Below are positions 53,633-62,192 of a stretch of DNA of 64,000 nucleotides, piece by piece. Numbering within the stretch: the first letter of the stretch is position 1; every line of letters starts with the position of its first letter. Where the stretch lies: positions 509,001 through 573,000 of the forward strand of contig CP119325.1 of assembly GCA_029202525.1 (NCBI GenBank). Reading direction: 5' to 3'. Source of the DNA: Candidatus Pseudomonas phytovorans (GTDB lineage: Bacteria; Pseudomonadota; Gammaproteobacteria; Pseudomonadales; Pseudomonadaceae). The translations under genes were made by a program, and so were the position numbers. Below the pieces are notes generated by a model that did no database searches, had not been told where the DNA came from, and worked only from the letters and a program-made list of their open reading frames with translations.

Positions 53633-54499
53633 GTGAATCTGTTGCAACATATCGCCCAATCGCGCCACCTGCTGCGCAAATCGGAACTCAAAGTGGCCGA
53701 CCATGTGCTGCTCGACCCGGCTGCGGTCATGCACAGCTCCATGGCCGACCTGGCGCACAGCGTGGGCATCAGCGAACCGACCATCGTGCGTTTTTGCCGG
53801 GCCATTGGTTGTTCGGGCTTTCAGGACCTGAAGTTGAAACTGGCGCAGAGCCTGGCCGCCGGGGCCAGTTTTGGCCAGTTCGCCATCCATGAAGACGACT
53901 CGGTTGCCGACTACAGCCTGAAGATTTTCGACACTACCCTGCACACGCTGATGGAAGTGCGCGAGCACCTTGACCCGCATGCGCTGCAACAGGCCGTGGG
54001 CGCCATGGCCCAGGCGCAACGTGTGGAGTTTTATGGCTTTGGCGCATCCGGCGCGGTAGCGGCAGACGCCCAGCACAAGTTCTTCCGCCTGCTGCTCAGT
54101 GCGGCCGCGTACTCCGACCCGCACATGCAAGCGATGTCGGCAGTTACCCTGAAGCCAGGCGATGTGGCGGTATGTATCTCCCAGTCGGGCCGCTCCAAGG
54201 ACTTGCTGATCACGGCAAACCTGGTGCGTGAAAGCGGCGCCAGCCTGATTACTCTGTGCCCAAGCCAGACGCCGCTGGCCGAGCTGTCCACGGTCAACCT
54301 GGCGATCGACGTGCACGAAGATACCGAAATCTACACCCCGCTGACCTCACGCATCGCCCACCTGGTGGTGATCGACGTGTTGGCCATGGGCGTGGCCATG
54401 GCGCGTGGCCCAAGCCTGGTCAACCACCTGAAAAGCGTTAAGCGCAGCTTGCGCAGCCTGCGTTTGTCGCCTAAGTCGATCAAGGCTACAGACGACTGA
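53633..54499 (+). CDS. RpiR/HexR-family transcriptional regulator
   Basis: The 288-aa protein has an N-terminal HTH_6 domain (residues 1-75, with MADLAHSVGISEPTIVRFCRAIGCSGFQDLKLKLA) and a C-terminal SIS phosphosugar-binding domain with CISQSGRSKDLLITANLVRE. The start is GTG at 53633. It is divergent from zwf and has a HexR-like site in the intergenic region; control of zwf by a keto-deoxy-phosphogluconate-type signal is likely from the family. It is probably a HexR paralogue, because the true HexR usually sits beside the edd/zwf-1 cluster. A REP pair follows the stop. Confidence 0.88.
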   Translation: MNLLQHIAQSRHLLRKSELKVADHVLLDPAAVMHSSMADLAHSVGISEPTIVRFCRAIGCSGFQDLKLKLAQSLAAGASFGQFAIHEDDSVADYSLKIFDTTLHTLMEVREHLDPHALQQAVGAMAQAQRVEFYGFGASGAVAADAQHKFFRLLLSAAAYSDPHMQAMSAVTLKPGDVAVCISQSGRSKDLLITANLVRESGASLITLCPSQTPLAELSTVNLAIDVHEDTEIYTPLTSRIAHLVVIDVLAMGVAMARGPSLVNHLKSVKRSLRSLRLSPKSIKATDD

Positions 54500-54509
54500 T
54501 CTTTATTGC

Positions 54510-54618
54510 CTGTACCGGCCTCTTCGCGGGCTTGCCCGCTCCCACAGGAATTGTGCCGACTTCAAGAGGTGCACATTACCTGTGGGAGCGGGCGAGCCCG
54601 CGAATGGGCCAGTACAGG
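54510..54618. repeat. Pair of inverted REP elements
   Basis: A P. putida-type REP (54511-54548, core CTTCGCGGGCTTGCCCGC) and an inverted copy (54579-54618, core GCGGGCGAGCCCGCGAA) are separated by about 30 bp, forming a BIME-like structure. The REP pair is typical of extragenic space in P. putida and supports the species assignment. Confidence 0.85.
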
Positions 54619-54713
54619 CGTTGAAGATTCACGATTCTGTCACCACTCCTCCGTCAAAACGTAAACCATCAAGGCCAGTCTGAAACTCCCGCATCCTATC
54701 TGGGAGACAGGCA

Positions 54714-54932
54714 ATGGCACGTGACCACGACGGTATCTACCAACCCAACGCCAAGGCTCGCAAGCAGCAGGAAAAGGATCAGCGCCGGATGGAATACCGC
54801 CGCGCGATCGAGACCTATTGCGACCAACGTCAACTGCTGCGCGACCTGGTGGATTACCCCGAGTTGCAAGCGCTCACAGTGTGGCAGTCTTCAGTGGCAA
54901 CTTCCCCGAAAAACGCTCAACAAGTGCACTGA
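54714..54932 (+). CDS. Small PA3496-family protein
   Basis: A 72-aa, highly charged protein (KARKQQEKDQRRMEYRRAIETYCDQRQLL) that resembles the short PA3496-family proteins, which I know only as uncharacterised Pseudomonas proteins. It is preceded by GGGAGACAGGCA before the ATG at 54714. Its last 59 bp overlap the 3' end of convergent pycR, which is unusual; the last 15 residues may therefore be a recent extension. Confidence 0.6.
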   Translation: MARDHDGIYQPNAKARKQQEKDQRRMEYRRAIETYCDQRQLLRDLVDYPELQALTVWQSSVATSPKNAQQVH

Positions 54933-55836
54933 TCAACGCACGTTCGCTGCGAATGAACGCCAGAAATGCCAAGGCCACCGGCGACTGCCGCTTGGCCTTG
55001 GCCTGCACCACGCACCAACTGCGGTACAGCGGCAGCTCTTCCACCGGTAGCTCCTTCAGCGCACCGGTGGCCAGCTCCAGGTTGACTGCATGGCGGGTCA
55101 GCAGGGCAATGCCCAAGCCAGCGATCACACATTCGCGCTGGGCATCGGCCGAGGCCACTTCCAGGGTCTGGGTGAAATGCACGCGTTTGTCCTTGAAATA
55201 CTCCTCGCAGGCCTTGCGCGTGCCTGAACCCTGTTCGCGTACCAGCAGGGTATGAGGCTCCAGATCTTGCAGGCGCAGCTGCTCCAGCTTGCACAGCGGG
55301 TGCTCGGGCGGTGCCACCGCAATGATCGGGTTATTGAGAAACGGCAGAAACTCCAGGCCCATGTCCTGCGGCACCATCGACATGATGATCAGGTCGTCGC
55401 GGTTATCCGAAAGGCGGCGGATGGCCTGGGCGCGATTGACCACCGTCAGGGTCAGGTTGACCTCCGGGTGACGCTGCTTGAAGGCGGCGAACAGGTGTGG
55501 CACGAAGTACTTGGCGCTGGACTCGATCGCCAGTTTGAGCTGCCCTTGCAGTGAGCCCTGCATGTCCGACAGTTGCATGTCCAGGCTCTCGAGGCGGCCG
55601 AAGATGTCGCGGCTGGCGCGTTGCAGGGCTTCTGCCGCTTCGGTCAGGTAGAGCTTTTTGCCCACGTACTCGAACAGCGGCTGGCCGATCAGCTCTTCAA
55701 GCTGGCGGATCTGTAGACTAACGGCGGGTTGTGTCAGTGACATCTCCTCCGCCGCCCGGCTGTACGAGCGCAAATCGCACACCTCATTGAAGATCTGCAA
55801 TTGACGTAAAGTCATACGCATCAAAGACTTACGCAT
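54874..55836 (-). CDS. pycR: LysR-family regulator of pyruvate carboxylase
   Basis: The 320-aa protein has the LysR winged helix-turn-helix (MTLRQLQIFNEVCDLRSYSRAAEEMSLTQPAVSLQIRQLEELIG, residues 8-51) and an effector-binding domain. Sequence and position agree with PycR of P. aeruginosa (adjacent to pycA/oadA). The start at 55836 has AAGGG about 11 nt upstream; the internal ATGs at 55821 and 55815 have no ribosome-binding site. It is divergent from pycA over a 190-bp AT-rich region that should contain its operator. Confidence 0.88.
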   Translation of the reverse strand: MRKSLMRMTLRQLQIFNEVCDLRSYSRAAEEMSLTQPAVSLQIRQLEELIGQPLFEYVGKKLYLTEAAEALQRASRDIFGRLESLDMQLSDMQGSLQGQLKLAIESSAKYFVPHLFAAFKQRHPEVNLTLTVVNRAQAIRRLSDNRDDLIIMSMVPQDMGLEFLPFLNNPIIAVAPPEHPLCKLEQLRLQDLEPHTLLVREQGSGTRKACEEYFKDKRVHFTQTLEVASADAQRECVIAGLGIALLTRHAVNLELATGALKELPVEELPLYRSWCVVQAKAKRQSPVALAFLAFIRSERALISALVERFSGKLPLKTATL

Positions 55837-56026
55837 TTTTTATTCGCCCTTCGGCAACACCTTGTTACCGCACTATAAGCTTTTGCTAATACTGCCTCTA
55901 ACAAATATTGATTTTTGTTTATCGTCCTACAGCGCTAGGGTAATTGTGCGACTGGCCAGCAACGCTTGGTCACGCGCCGACCGGTAGAACCGGATCGACT
56001 GTTCCTACGGCTTTGGGAAGACTCCA

Positions 56027-57442
56027 GTGATAAAAAAAATCCTGATCGCCAACCGAGGTGAAATCGCAGTTCGGATCGTGCGTGCCTGCGCCGAGATGGG
56101 CATACGCTCGGTAGCGATCTTTTCCGACGCCGATCGGCACGCCTTGCACGTCAAGCGCGCCGACGAAGCCCACAGCATTGGTGCCGAGCCACTGGCCGGT
56201 TACCTGAACCCGCGCAAGCTGGTGAACCTGGCTGTGGAAACCGGCTGTGATGCCCTGCACCCGGGCTACGGTTTCCTGTCGGAAAACGCTGAACTGGCAG
56301 AGATCTGCGCTGAACGCGGAATCAAGTTCATCGGCCCGTCCGCCGACGTGATTCGCCGCATGGGTGACAAGACCGAAGCACGCCGTACCATGATCGCTGC
56401 CGGAGTGCCGGTAACCCCGGGCACTGAAGGCAACGTTGCCGATATTCATGAAGCCCTGAGCGAGGGTGAGCGCATCGGTTACCCGGTGATGCTCAAGGCC
56501 ACCTCCGGTGGTGGCGGCCGCGGTATTCGCCGTTGCAACAGCCGCGAAGAGTTGGAACAGAACTTCCCACGGGTGATTTCCGAGGCCACCAAGGCCTTCG
56601 GTTCGGCCGAAGTGTTTTTGGAAAAGTGCATCGTCAACCCCAAGCACATCGAGGCGCAGATTCTCGGTGACAGCTTTGGCAACGTGGTGCACCTGTTCGA
56701 GCGTGATTGCTCGATCCAGCGCCGCAACCAGAAACTCATCGAAATCGCCCCGAGCCCCCAGCTTACCCCCGAACAGCGCGCCTACATTGGCGACTTGTCG
56801 GTGCGTGCGGCCAAGGCGGTGAACTACGAGAACGCCGGTACCGTGGAGTTTTTGCTCGCCGATGGCGAAGTGTACTTCATGGAAATGAACACCCGGGTGC
56901 AGGTGGAACACACCATCACCGAGGAAATCACCGGTATCGACATCGTTCGTGAGCAGATTCGCATTGCCTCGGGCCTGCCGCTGTCGGTGAAGCAGGAAGA
57001 TATACAGCACCGCGGCTACGCGCTGCAGTTCCGGATTAACGCCGAAGACCCGAAAAACAACTTCCTGCCCAGCTTCGGCAAGATCACCCGTTACTACGCC
57101 CCCGGCGGCCCAGGCGTGCGCACCGACACGGCGATCTACACCGGTTACACCATTCCGCCGTACTACGACTCCATGTGCCTGAAACTGGTGGTATGGGCAT
57201 TGACCTGGGAAGAAGCCATGGACCGCGGCCTGCGGGCCCTGGACGACATGCGCTTGCAAGGGGTGAAGACCACCGCCGCGTACTACCAGGAAATCCTGCG
57301 CAACCCAGAATTCCGTAGCGGCCAGTTCAACACCAGCTTCGTAGAAAGCCACCCTGAACTGACCAACTACTCGATCAAGCGCAAACCCGAAGAGCTGGCC
57401 CTGGCCATCGCCGCCGCCATCGCCGCCCACGCAGGCCTGTGA
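56027..57442 (+). CDS. pycA: Pyruvate carboxylase subunit A (biotin carboxylase)
   Basis: ATP-grasp biotin carboxylase of the two-subunit pyruvate carboxylase, which replenishes oxaloacetate. The 471-aa protein begins IKKILIANRGEIAVRIVRAC and has the ATP-binding glycine-rich segment KATSGGGGRGIRRC and the catalytic EMNTRVQVEHTITEEITG. The start is GTG at 56027. It is separated from oadA by 11 bp and is divergent from pycR. Confidence 0.95.
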   Translation: MIKKILIANRGEIAVRIVRACAEMGIRSVAIFSDADRHALHVKRADEAHSIGAEPLAGYLNPRKLVNLAVETGCDALHPGYGFLSENAELAEICAERGIKFIGPSADVIRRMGDKTEARRTMIAAGVPVTPGTEGNVADIHEALSEGERIGYPVMLKATSGGGGRGIRRCNSREELEQNFPRVISEATKAFGSAEVFLEKCIVNPKHIEAQILGDSFGNVVHLFERDCSIQRRNQKLIEIAPSPQLTPEQRAYIGDLSVRAAKAVNYENAGTVEFLLADGEVYFMEMNTRVQVEHTITEEITGIDIVREQIRIASGLPLSVKQEDIQHRGYALQFRINAEDPKNNFLPSFGKITRYYAPGGPGVRTDTAIYTGYTIPPYYDSMCLKLVVWALTWEEAMDRGLRALDDMRLQGVKTTAAYYQEILRNPEFRSGQFNTSFVESHPELTNYSIKRKPEELALAIAAAIAAHAGL

Positions 57443-57453
57443 GGAAACTTATA

Positions 57454-59262
57454 ATGTCCAAGAAAATCCACGTAACCGACACGATCCTGCGCGACGCCCA
57501 CCAGTCCCTGCTGGCTACCCGCATGCGTACCGAAGACATGCTGCCGATCTGCGACAAGCTCGACAAAGTCGGCTATTGGTCGCTGGAAGTCTGGGGTGGC
57601 GCTACCTTCGACGCCTGCGTGCGCTTCCTCAAGGAAGACCCGTGGGAGCGCCTGCGCAAGCTGCGCGCCGCCCTGCCCAACACCCGCCTGCAAATGCTGC
57701 TGCGCGGCCAGAACCTGCTGGGCTACCGCCACTACAGCGACGATGTGGTCAAAGCCTTTGTCGCCAAGGCTGCGGTCAACGGCATCGACGTGTTCCGCAT
57801 CTTCGACGCCATGAACGACGTGCGTAACCTGCGCGTGGCCATCGAAGCGGTCAAGGCCGCCGGCAAGCACGCCCAGGGCACTATCGCCTACACCGTCAGC
57901 CCGGTGCACACCATCGACGCCTTCGTCGCCCAGGCCAAGCAGATGGAAGCCATGGGTTGCGATTCGGTGGCGATCAAGGACATGGCCGGCCTGCTGACCC
58001 CATTCGCCGCTGGTGAACTGGTCAAGGCACTGAAGGCAGAGCAGTCGTTGCCGGTGTTCATCCACTCCCACGACACCGCCGGCCTGGCCGCCATGTGCCA
58101 GCTGAAAGCGGTGGAAAACGGCGCCGACCACATCGACACCGCCATCTCCAGCTTCGCTTGGGGCACCAGCCACCCGGGGACCGAGTCGATGGTTGCTGCG
58201 CTCAAGGGCAGCGAGTTCGACACCGGCCTGGACCTGGAGCTGCTGCAGGAAATCGGCCTGTACTTCTACGCCGTGCGCAAGAAGTACCACCAGTTCGAAA
58301 GCGAGTTCACCGCCGTGGACACCCGCGTGCAGGTCAACCAGGTGCCGGGCGGCATGATTTCCAACCTGGCCAACCAGCTCAAGGAACAGGGCGCCCTGAA
58401 CCGCATGAACGAAGTGCTGGCCGAAATCCCGCGCGTGCGTGAAGACCTCGGCTTCCCGCCGCTGGTCACGCCGACCTCGCAGATCGTCGGCACCCAGGCG
58501 TTCTTCAACGTGCTGGCCGGCGAGCGCTACAAGACCATCACCAACGAGGTGAAGCTGTACCTGCAAGGCGGCTACGGCAAGGCCCCGGGCGTGGTCAATG
58601 AGCAACTGCGCCGCCAGGCCATCGGCAGCGAAGAAGTGATCGACGTGCGCCCGGCCGACCTGCTGAAGCCGGAAATGACCAAGCTGCGTGGCGACATCGG
58701 CGCCCTGGCCCGTTGCGAAGAGGACGTGCTGACCTTCGCCATGTTCCCGGACATCGGCCGCAAATTCCTCGAAGAGCGCGAAGCCGGCACCCTGACCCCT
58801 GAAGCCCTGTTGCCGATTCCGGAAGCTGGCGCCGTTGCGGCTCCAGGCGGTGAAGGCGTACCGACCGAGTTCGTCATCGACGTGCACGGCGAAACCTACC
58901 GCGTCGACATCACCGGTGTGGGGGTGAAGGCCGAAGGCAAGCGCCACTTCTACCTGTCGATCGACGGCATGCCGGAAGAAGTGGTGTTCGAGCCGCTCAA
59001 CGAGTTTGTCGGCGGTGGCGGCAGCAAGCGCAAGCAGGCCAGTGAGCCGGGCCACGTCAGCACCAACATGCCAGGCAACATCGTCGACGTGCTGGTCAAG
59101 GAAGGCGACATGGTCAAGGCCGGCCAGGCTGTGCTGATTACCGAAGCCATGAAGATGGAAACCGAAGTGCAGGCGGCCATCGCCGGCAAGGTCGTGGCCA
59201 TCCACGTGGCCAAAGGCGATCGCGTGACGCCGGGCGAAATCCTGATCGAGATCGAGGGCTGA
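57454..59262 (+). CDS. oadA: Pyruvate carboxylase subunit B (carboxyltransferase + biotin carrier)
   Basis: Carboxyltransferase and biotin carrier subunit that transfers CO2 from biotin to pyruvate. The 602-aa protein has the carboxyltransferase domain (VTDTILRDAHQSLLATRMRT, residues 7-26; metal-binding HSHDTAGLAA) and a C-terminal biotinyl domain with the biotinylated lysine in EAMKMETEV (about 565-575). No membrane partner genes (oadB/oadG) are present, so it works in pyruvate carboxylase rather than in the sodium-pumping decarboxylase. GAGGAAA lies 10 nt before the ATG at 57454. Confidence 0.95.
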   Translation: MSKKIHVTDTILRDAHQSLLATRMRTEDMLPICDKLDKVGYWSLEVWGGATFDACVRFLKEDPWERLRKLRAALPNTRLQMLLRGQNLLGYRHYSDDVVKAFVAKAAVNGIDVFRIFDAMNDVRNLRVAIEAVKAAGKHAQGTIAYTVSPVHTIDAFVAQAKQMEAMGCDSVAIKDMAGLLTPFAAGELVKALKAEQSLPVFIHSHDTAGLAAMCQLKAVENGADHIDTAISSFAWGTSHPGTESMVAALKGSEFDTGLDLELLQEIGLYFYAVRKKYHQFESEFTAVDTRVQVNQVPGGMISNLANQLKEQGALNRMNEVLAEIPRVREDLGFPPLVTPTSQIVGTQAFFNVLAGERYKTITNEVKLYLQGGYGKAPGVVNEQLRRQAIGSEEVIDVRPADLLKPEMTKLRGDIGALARCEEDVLTFAMFPDIGRKFLEEREAGTLTPEALLPIPEAGAVAAPGGEGVPTEFVIDVHGETYRVDITGVGVKAEGKRHFYLSIDGMPEEVVFEPLNEFVGGGGSKRKQASEPGHVSTNMPGNIVDVLVKEGDMVKAGQAVLITEAMKMETEVQAAIAGKVVAIHVAKGDRVTPGEILIEIEG

Positions 59263-59293
59263 TTTAAGCCCTCATCTACAAGCGGTTAACCTC

Positions 59294-59318
59294 TGGGGAG
59301 CGGATGCTCCCCTTTTTT
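59294..59318 (+). terminator. Rho-independent terminator of pycA-oadA
   Basis: GGGGAGC (59295-59301), loop GGAT, GCTCCCC (59306-59312), TTTTTT (59313-59318). The first HipB-type site begins two bases later. Confidence 0.92.
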
Positions 59319-59319
59319 G

Positions 59320-59417
59320 TGCATTAAAATGCACTTTGAATCGGGGTCTGGATATTAAATATGCAATAAAATACATATTTTGGCGAAGCGGTACTGCGTG
59401 GAATGCACTATATTGCA
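59320..59417. promoter_or_regulatory. Three evenly spaced palindromic operators upstream of hipA
   Basis: Three 14-bp sites fit TGCA-N6-TGCA: 59320-59333 (TGCATTAAAATGCA), 59362-59375 (TGCAATAAAATACA, one base off) and 59404-59417 (TGCACTATATTGCA). Successive starts are exactly 42 bp apart, which is four helical turns. They lie in the only AT-rich promoter region of the hipA-hipB unit and are good candidates for HipB binding with repression by looping or cooperative stacking. Confidence 0.65.
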
Positions 59418-59447
59418 GACTGTCTGAACAGCTGCAGCAGGTTGTAT

Positions 59448-60773
59448 ATGTACCCGCTAACCCTGCAAGTTTACTCCGATGGCGTTTGGCAGGACGCCAT
59501 GATGCTGACGTTTTCGCGGCCAGAACAAGGCTTCAATGGCCCTTGCACCGTTGCCTATGAAGCGTCGTATATCAGAGACAATCTCGATGCATACCAAAGC
59601 TTTGCCGCCAAGGCGGTTAGCGCTCGTCTGCCGGTAGACTTCGACAGCTTCGTGCTCCCTGCTGCGCCTGCATTCGTTCACGACATCGCGCCGTCCGGTG
59701 CTGCCAAGCGCTTCCTCATGGCGCATGTTGGCCAGACAAAGCCCGACGGCATCAGTGATGACATGTTTCTCCTGGCAAGGAGTACACCGGCTCCCGTGGG
59801 AAACATGCGTATCAAAGAGTCCATGAGTTACCTGGACTCACATGCGCCAATGGGCTTCACCAGGCAGGATGTGGTCAGTCGCGATCAACGTTTTCTTGAG
59901 TACGCCTACGAACAGGGCGCAGCCATCGGCGGCGCCACCGGCGCGGGCGGCGAGGCACCCAAGCTACTGATGACGGAAGGCAAGGACGGCCTCCTGTATC
60001 CCGATGCTGCGCTTGACGATGGGCAAGCTTGTCGGCACTGGTTCATCAAGTTCGCTCGTAATCAGGGCCTGAACAACGACCAGGACATATTGCGGGCTGA
60101 ACATCTGTACTACCGCGCATTGCAAACACTGGGTGTGGAGACTGTTGCTACGGCTGACATCGCTTTGGAGGAGGGTACAAAGCCCAGCCTTTGGATGCGC
60201 CGCTTTGACCGTGAGATCACCTTGCAAGGTGTTCAACGACTCGCGGTGGAGTCCATCTACTCGTTGTCGGGTGTTACCCAACCGGGTAGCCGGATGGACC
60301 ATGGGGAAGCACTTAGGAACCTGGTGGCGCTCTGGAGGCTGGCCGGGCAGGAGCAACAGATCGATGACCTGATTTGCGAATACCTGCGACGGGACCTCAT
60401 CAACAAGGTTCTGGGCAACGTCGACAATCACGGGCGGAACATGGCCGTCATCCGTGGGGCCAATTCCGTCAGGTTGGCACCCATCTACGATCTGGCACCG
60501 ATGGTGCTGGATGCGGAAGGTATTACACGAACCACCAAATGGGCGCCGGGTATTGAGCGTGCTGGCGACATCGACTGGTGGGCGGTTTGCAGCAGCCTGG
60601 CCGACCTGATCACCCCGGAGCTGGCTTTTGACCGGTTGAAGCAGGATGCGGCGCGTCTGTTGGCGCTGCCAGATCTGCTCAGTGCTGCGGGCTTGCCGGA
60701 TGCCGTCATGAATCATCCAGCGGTCCACTTGAGGCTGCTTGAACAACGAATTGAAGAGTGGAAATTGCTATGA
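59448..60773 (+). CDS. hipA: HipA-type serine/threonine kinase toxin
   Basis: Type II toxin of the HipA kinase family; E. coli HipA phosphorylates glutamyl-tRNA synthetase and causes growth arrest. The 441-aa protein has an N-subdomain, a glycine-rich loop (GGATGAGGEAPK, 161-172), an ATP-site lysine in FIKF (K201), the catalytic loop GNVDNHGRN (323-331, D326) and the metal-binding IYDLAP (D348), so the kinase appears intact. The ATG at 59448 was chosen because AGCAGG lies upstream and because the longer frame from 59403 runs through the third operator. The stop overlaps the hipB start by 4 bp (ATGA). Toxin-before-antitoxin order is opposite to E. coli hipBA. Confidence 0.85.
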   Translation: MYPLTLQVYSDGVWQDAMMLTFSRPEQGFNGPCTVAYEASYIRDNLDAYQSFAAKAVSARLPVDFDSFVLPAAPAFVHDIAPSGAAKRFLMAHVGQTKPDGISDDMFLLARSTPAPVGNMRIKESMSYLDSHAPMGFTRQDVVSRDQRFLEYAYEQGAAIGGATGAGGEAPKLLMTEGKDGLLYPDAALDDGQACRHWFIKFARNQGLNNDQDILRAEHLYYRALQTLGVETVATADIALEEGTKPSLWMRRFDREITLQGVQRLAVESIYSLSGVTQPGSRMDHGEALRNLVALWRLAGQEQQIDDLICEYLRRDLINKVLGNVDNHGRNMAVIRGANSVRLAPIYDLAPMVLDAEGITRTTKWAPGIERAGDIDWWAVCSSLADLITPELAFDRLKQDAARLLALPDLLSAAGLPDAVMNHPAVHLRLLEQRIEEWKLL

Positions 60774-61048
60774 CGCTTACACCCGATCAACGGGCCCAGG
60801 TGATTGATGACGTTCAACGGGGCATCGCCGATGGCACCTGGGAACTGGGTGCTGGAGTGAGGCATTTGCGTGTGACAGTGGCCAATCTCCAGCAGGCCCA
60901 GTTTGCCCAGATGTGCAAGATTTCACTGCGTACGCTTATCCAGATCGAGAAAGGCGAAGGAAACCCGACACTCAAATCGATGAATGCCGTGTTTCGGCCT
61001 TTCGGCTTGCAGATGGGCGTTATCAGGCGTCAGCGAAAAGTCATCTGA
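60770..61048 (+). CDS. hipB: HipB-type antitoxin/transcriptional regulator
   Basis: A 92-aa DNA-binding protein with an XRE-type helix-turn-helix (QAQFAQMCKISLRTLIQIEKGEGNPTLKSMNAVF, about residues 42-75) and a basic C-terminal tail (VIRRQRKVI). It overlaps hipA by 4 bp (ATGA) and is therefore coupled to it. By analogy with known HipB it should neutralise HipA and bind the palindromes at 59320-59417. The N-terminal helix (MTLTPDQRAQVIDDVQRGIADGTWELGAGVRHLR) is an unusual extension ahead of the HTH. Confidence 0.85.
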   Translation: MTLTPDQRAQVIDDVQRGIADGTWELGAGVRHLRVTVANLQQAQFAQMCKISLRTLIQIEKGEGNPTLKSMNAVFRPFGLQMGVIRRQRKVI

Positions 61049-61056
61049 GCCCGCTC

Positions 61057-61728
61057 TCAGCCTTTGCGACATGCCTCAAGTGTTTCTACCTGGCCTTCCG
61101 GCTGCTGGTTTTCCTCACTCAGCCACCGCTCAAACCCGGCAGCCACCTGCGGCCACTCATCATCGGTAATCGAATACCACGCCGTATCGCGATTATGATC
61201 CTTCACCACCAGGTGCTTGCGGAACACCCCTTCGTAGATGAAGCCAAACCGCTCTGCCGCGCGTTTGGAGCGGGCGTTGGCGTTGTTGCACTTCCATTCC
61301 AGGCGGCGGTTTCCCAGTTCGAAGCTCAGCTTGCCCAGCAGGTAGACGGCCTCGGTACTCTTGGGTGTGCGCTGCATGGGAGCGCCGAAGGCGATGTGGC
61401 CGATCTCGATGCGACCATGGTCAGGCACGATCGACATCAGGGTGAGGATGCCCTGAGCCTCGCCGCTGGCGCGGTCGATCACGGTGAAATACAGCGGGTC
61501 GTGGCCGGCGGCGTTACCTTGCAGCCAGCGGTCGAAGGCAGCGCGTTCGGTAAACGGGCCGTAGGGCAGGTAGTCCCACAGTACCGGGTCGGAGTTCGGG
61601 CCTTGCAGGGCGGTCCAGAGGTCGTCGCCGTGGCGCGCCGGGTCGAGTTTTTCCAGACGGATGAAGCGGCCGTCGATGGGCTCGGCCTTGGGCGATGCGG
61701 CGGGTTTCCAGTGCAGTGCGTCAGTCAT
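61057..61728 (-). CDS. GNAT family N-acetyltransferase (RimJ/RimL-like)
   Basis: The 223-aa protein has the GNAT fold of the RimJ/RimL type: FIRLEKLDPARHGDDLWTAL at the N-terminus, the acetyl-CoA-binding region GRIEIGHIAFGAPMQRTPKSTEAVYLL and the C-terminal NARSKRAAERFGFIYEGVFRKH. It converges with hipB (8-bp gap) and precedes another GNAT gene on the same strand. The substrate is unknown. Confidence 0.88.
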   Translation of the reverse strand: MTDALHWKPAASPKAEPIDGRFIRLEKLDPARHGDDLWTALQGPNSDPVLWDYLPYGPFTERAAFDRWLQGNAAGHDPLYFTVIDRASGEAQGILTLMSIVPDHGRIEIGHIAFGAPMQRTPKSTEAVYLLGKLSFELGNRRLEWKCNNANARSKRAAERFGFIYEGVFRKHLVVKDHNRDTAWYSITDDEWPQVAAGFERWLSEENQQPEGQVETLEACRKG

Positions 61729-61733
61729 GTGGC

Positions 61734-62180
61734 CTACAACCCTTTGCGGAATTGGATGAAGCCCGGCCGCTCGGCAACCTGTTCGTACAGGCTGATGGCG
61801 GTGGCGTTGGTTTCGTGGGTCAGCCAGTGCACCTTGATGCAGCCGTCGGCCTTGGCCGTGGCGTACACGTGCTCGATCAGCTGGCGGCCGATCCCCAGGC
61901 CACGTTGGGCGCTGTCGACGTAGAGGTCCTGCAGGTAGCAGGAGTTCTCGATGCTCCAGTTGGATCGATGGTAGATGAAGTTGACCATGCCCACCGCCTT
62001 GCCATCGACCCAGGCCAGTGCCGAGTGGGTTGGCTCACTCGGGTCCAGCAGGCGCTGCCAACTGCTCAGGCTGACCTCATCGGCCAACTCGGTTTCATAA
62101 AAGTGCAGGTAGGCCTGCCACAGGGCGAGCCAGGCTGCATGGTCTTGGGCGCTGACGGAGCGCAGGGTAACGCTGGGCAT
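61734..62180 (-). CDS. GNAT family N-acetyltransferase
   Basis: A 148-aa acetyltransferase with the GNAT core LQDLYVDSAQRGLGIGRQLIEHVYATAKADGC (motif A, about 88-117) and HETNATAISLYEQVAERPGFIQF near the C-terminus. It lies 5 bp upstream of the first GNAT gene and 12 bp downstream of the PaiB-like gene, suggesting one transcript of three genes. PaiA-type polyamine acetyltransferases often accompany PaiB; this one could play that role, which is a guess from context. Confidence 0.86.
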   Translation of the reverse strand: MPSVTLRSVSAQDHAAWLALWQAYLHFYETELADEVSLSSWQRLLDPSEPTHSALAWVDGKAVGMVNFIYHRSNWSIENSCYLQDLYVDSAQRGLGIGRQLIEHVYATAKADGCIKVHWLTHETNATAISLYEQVAERPGFIQFRKGL

Positions 62181-62192
62181 GGGGCTTTTCCT

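Noticed and set aside
60913..61923. 336-codon plus-strand frame opposite the first GNAT gene
   Set aside because: It begins inside hipB in another frame and is antisense to two conserved acetyltransferase genes.
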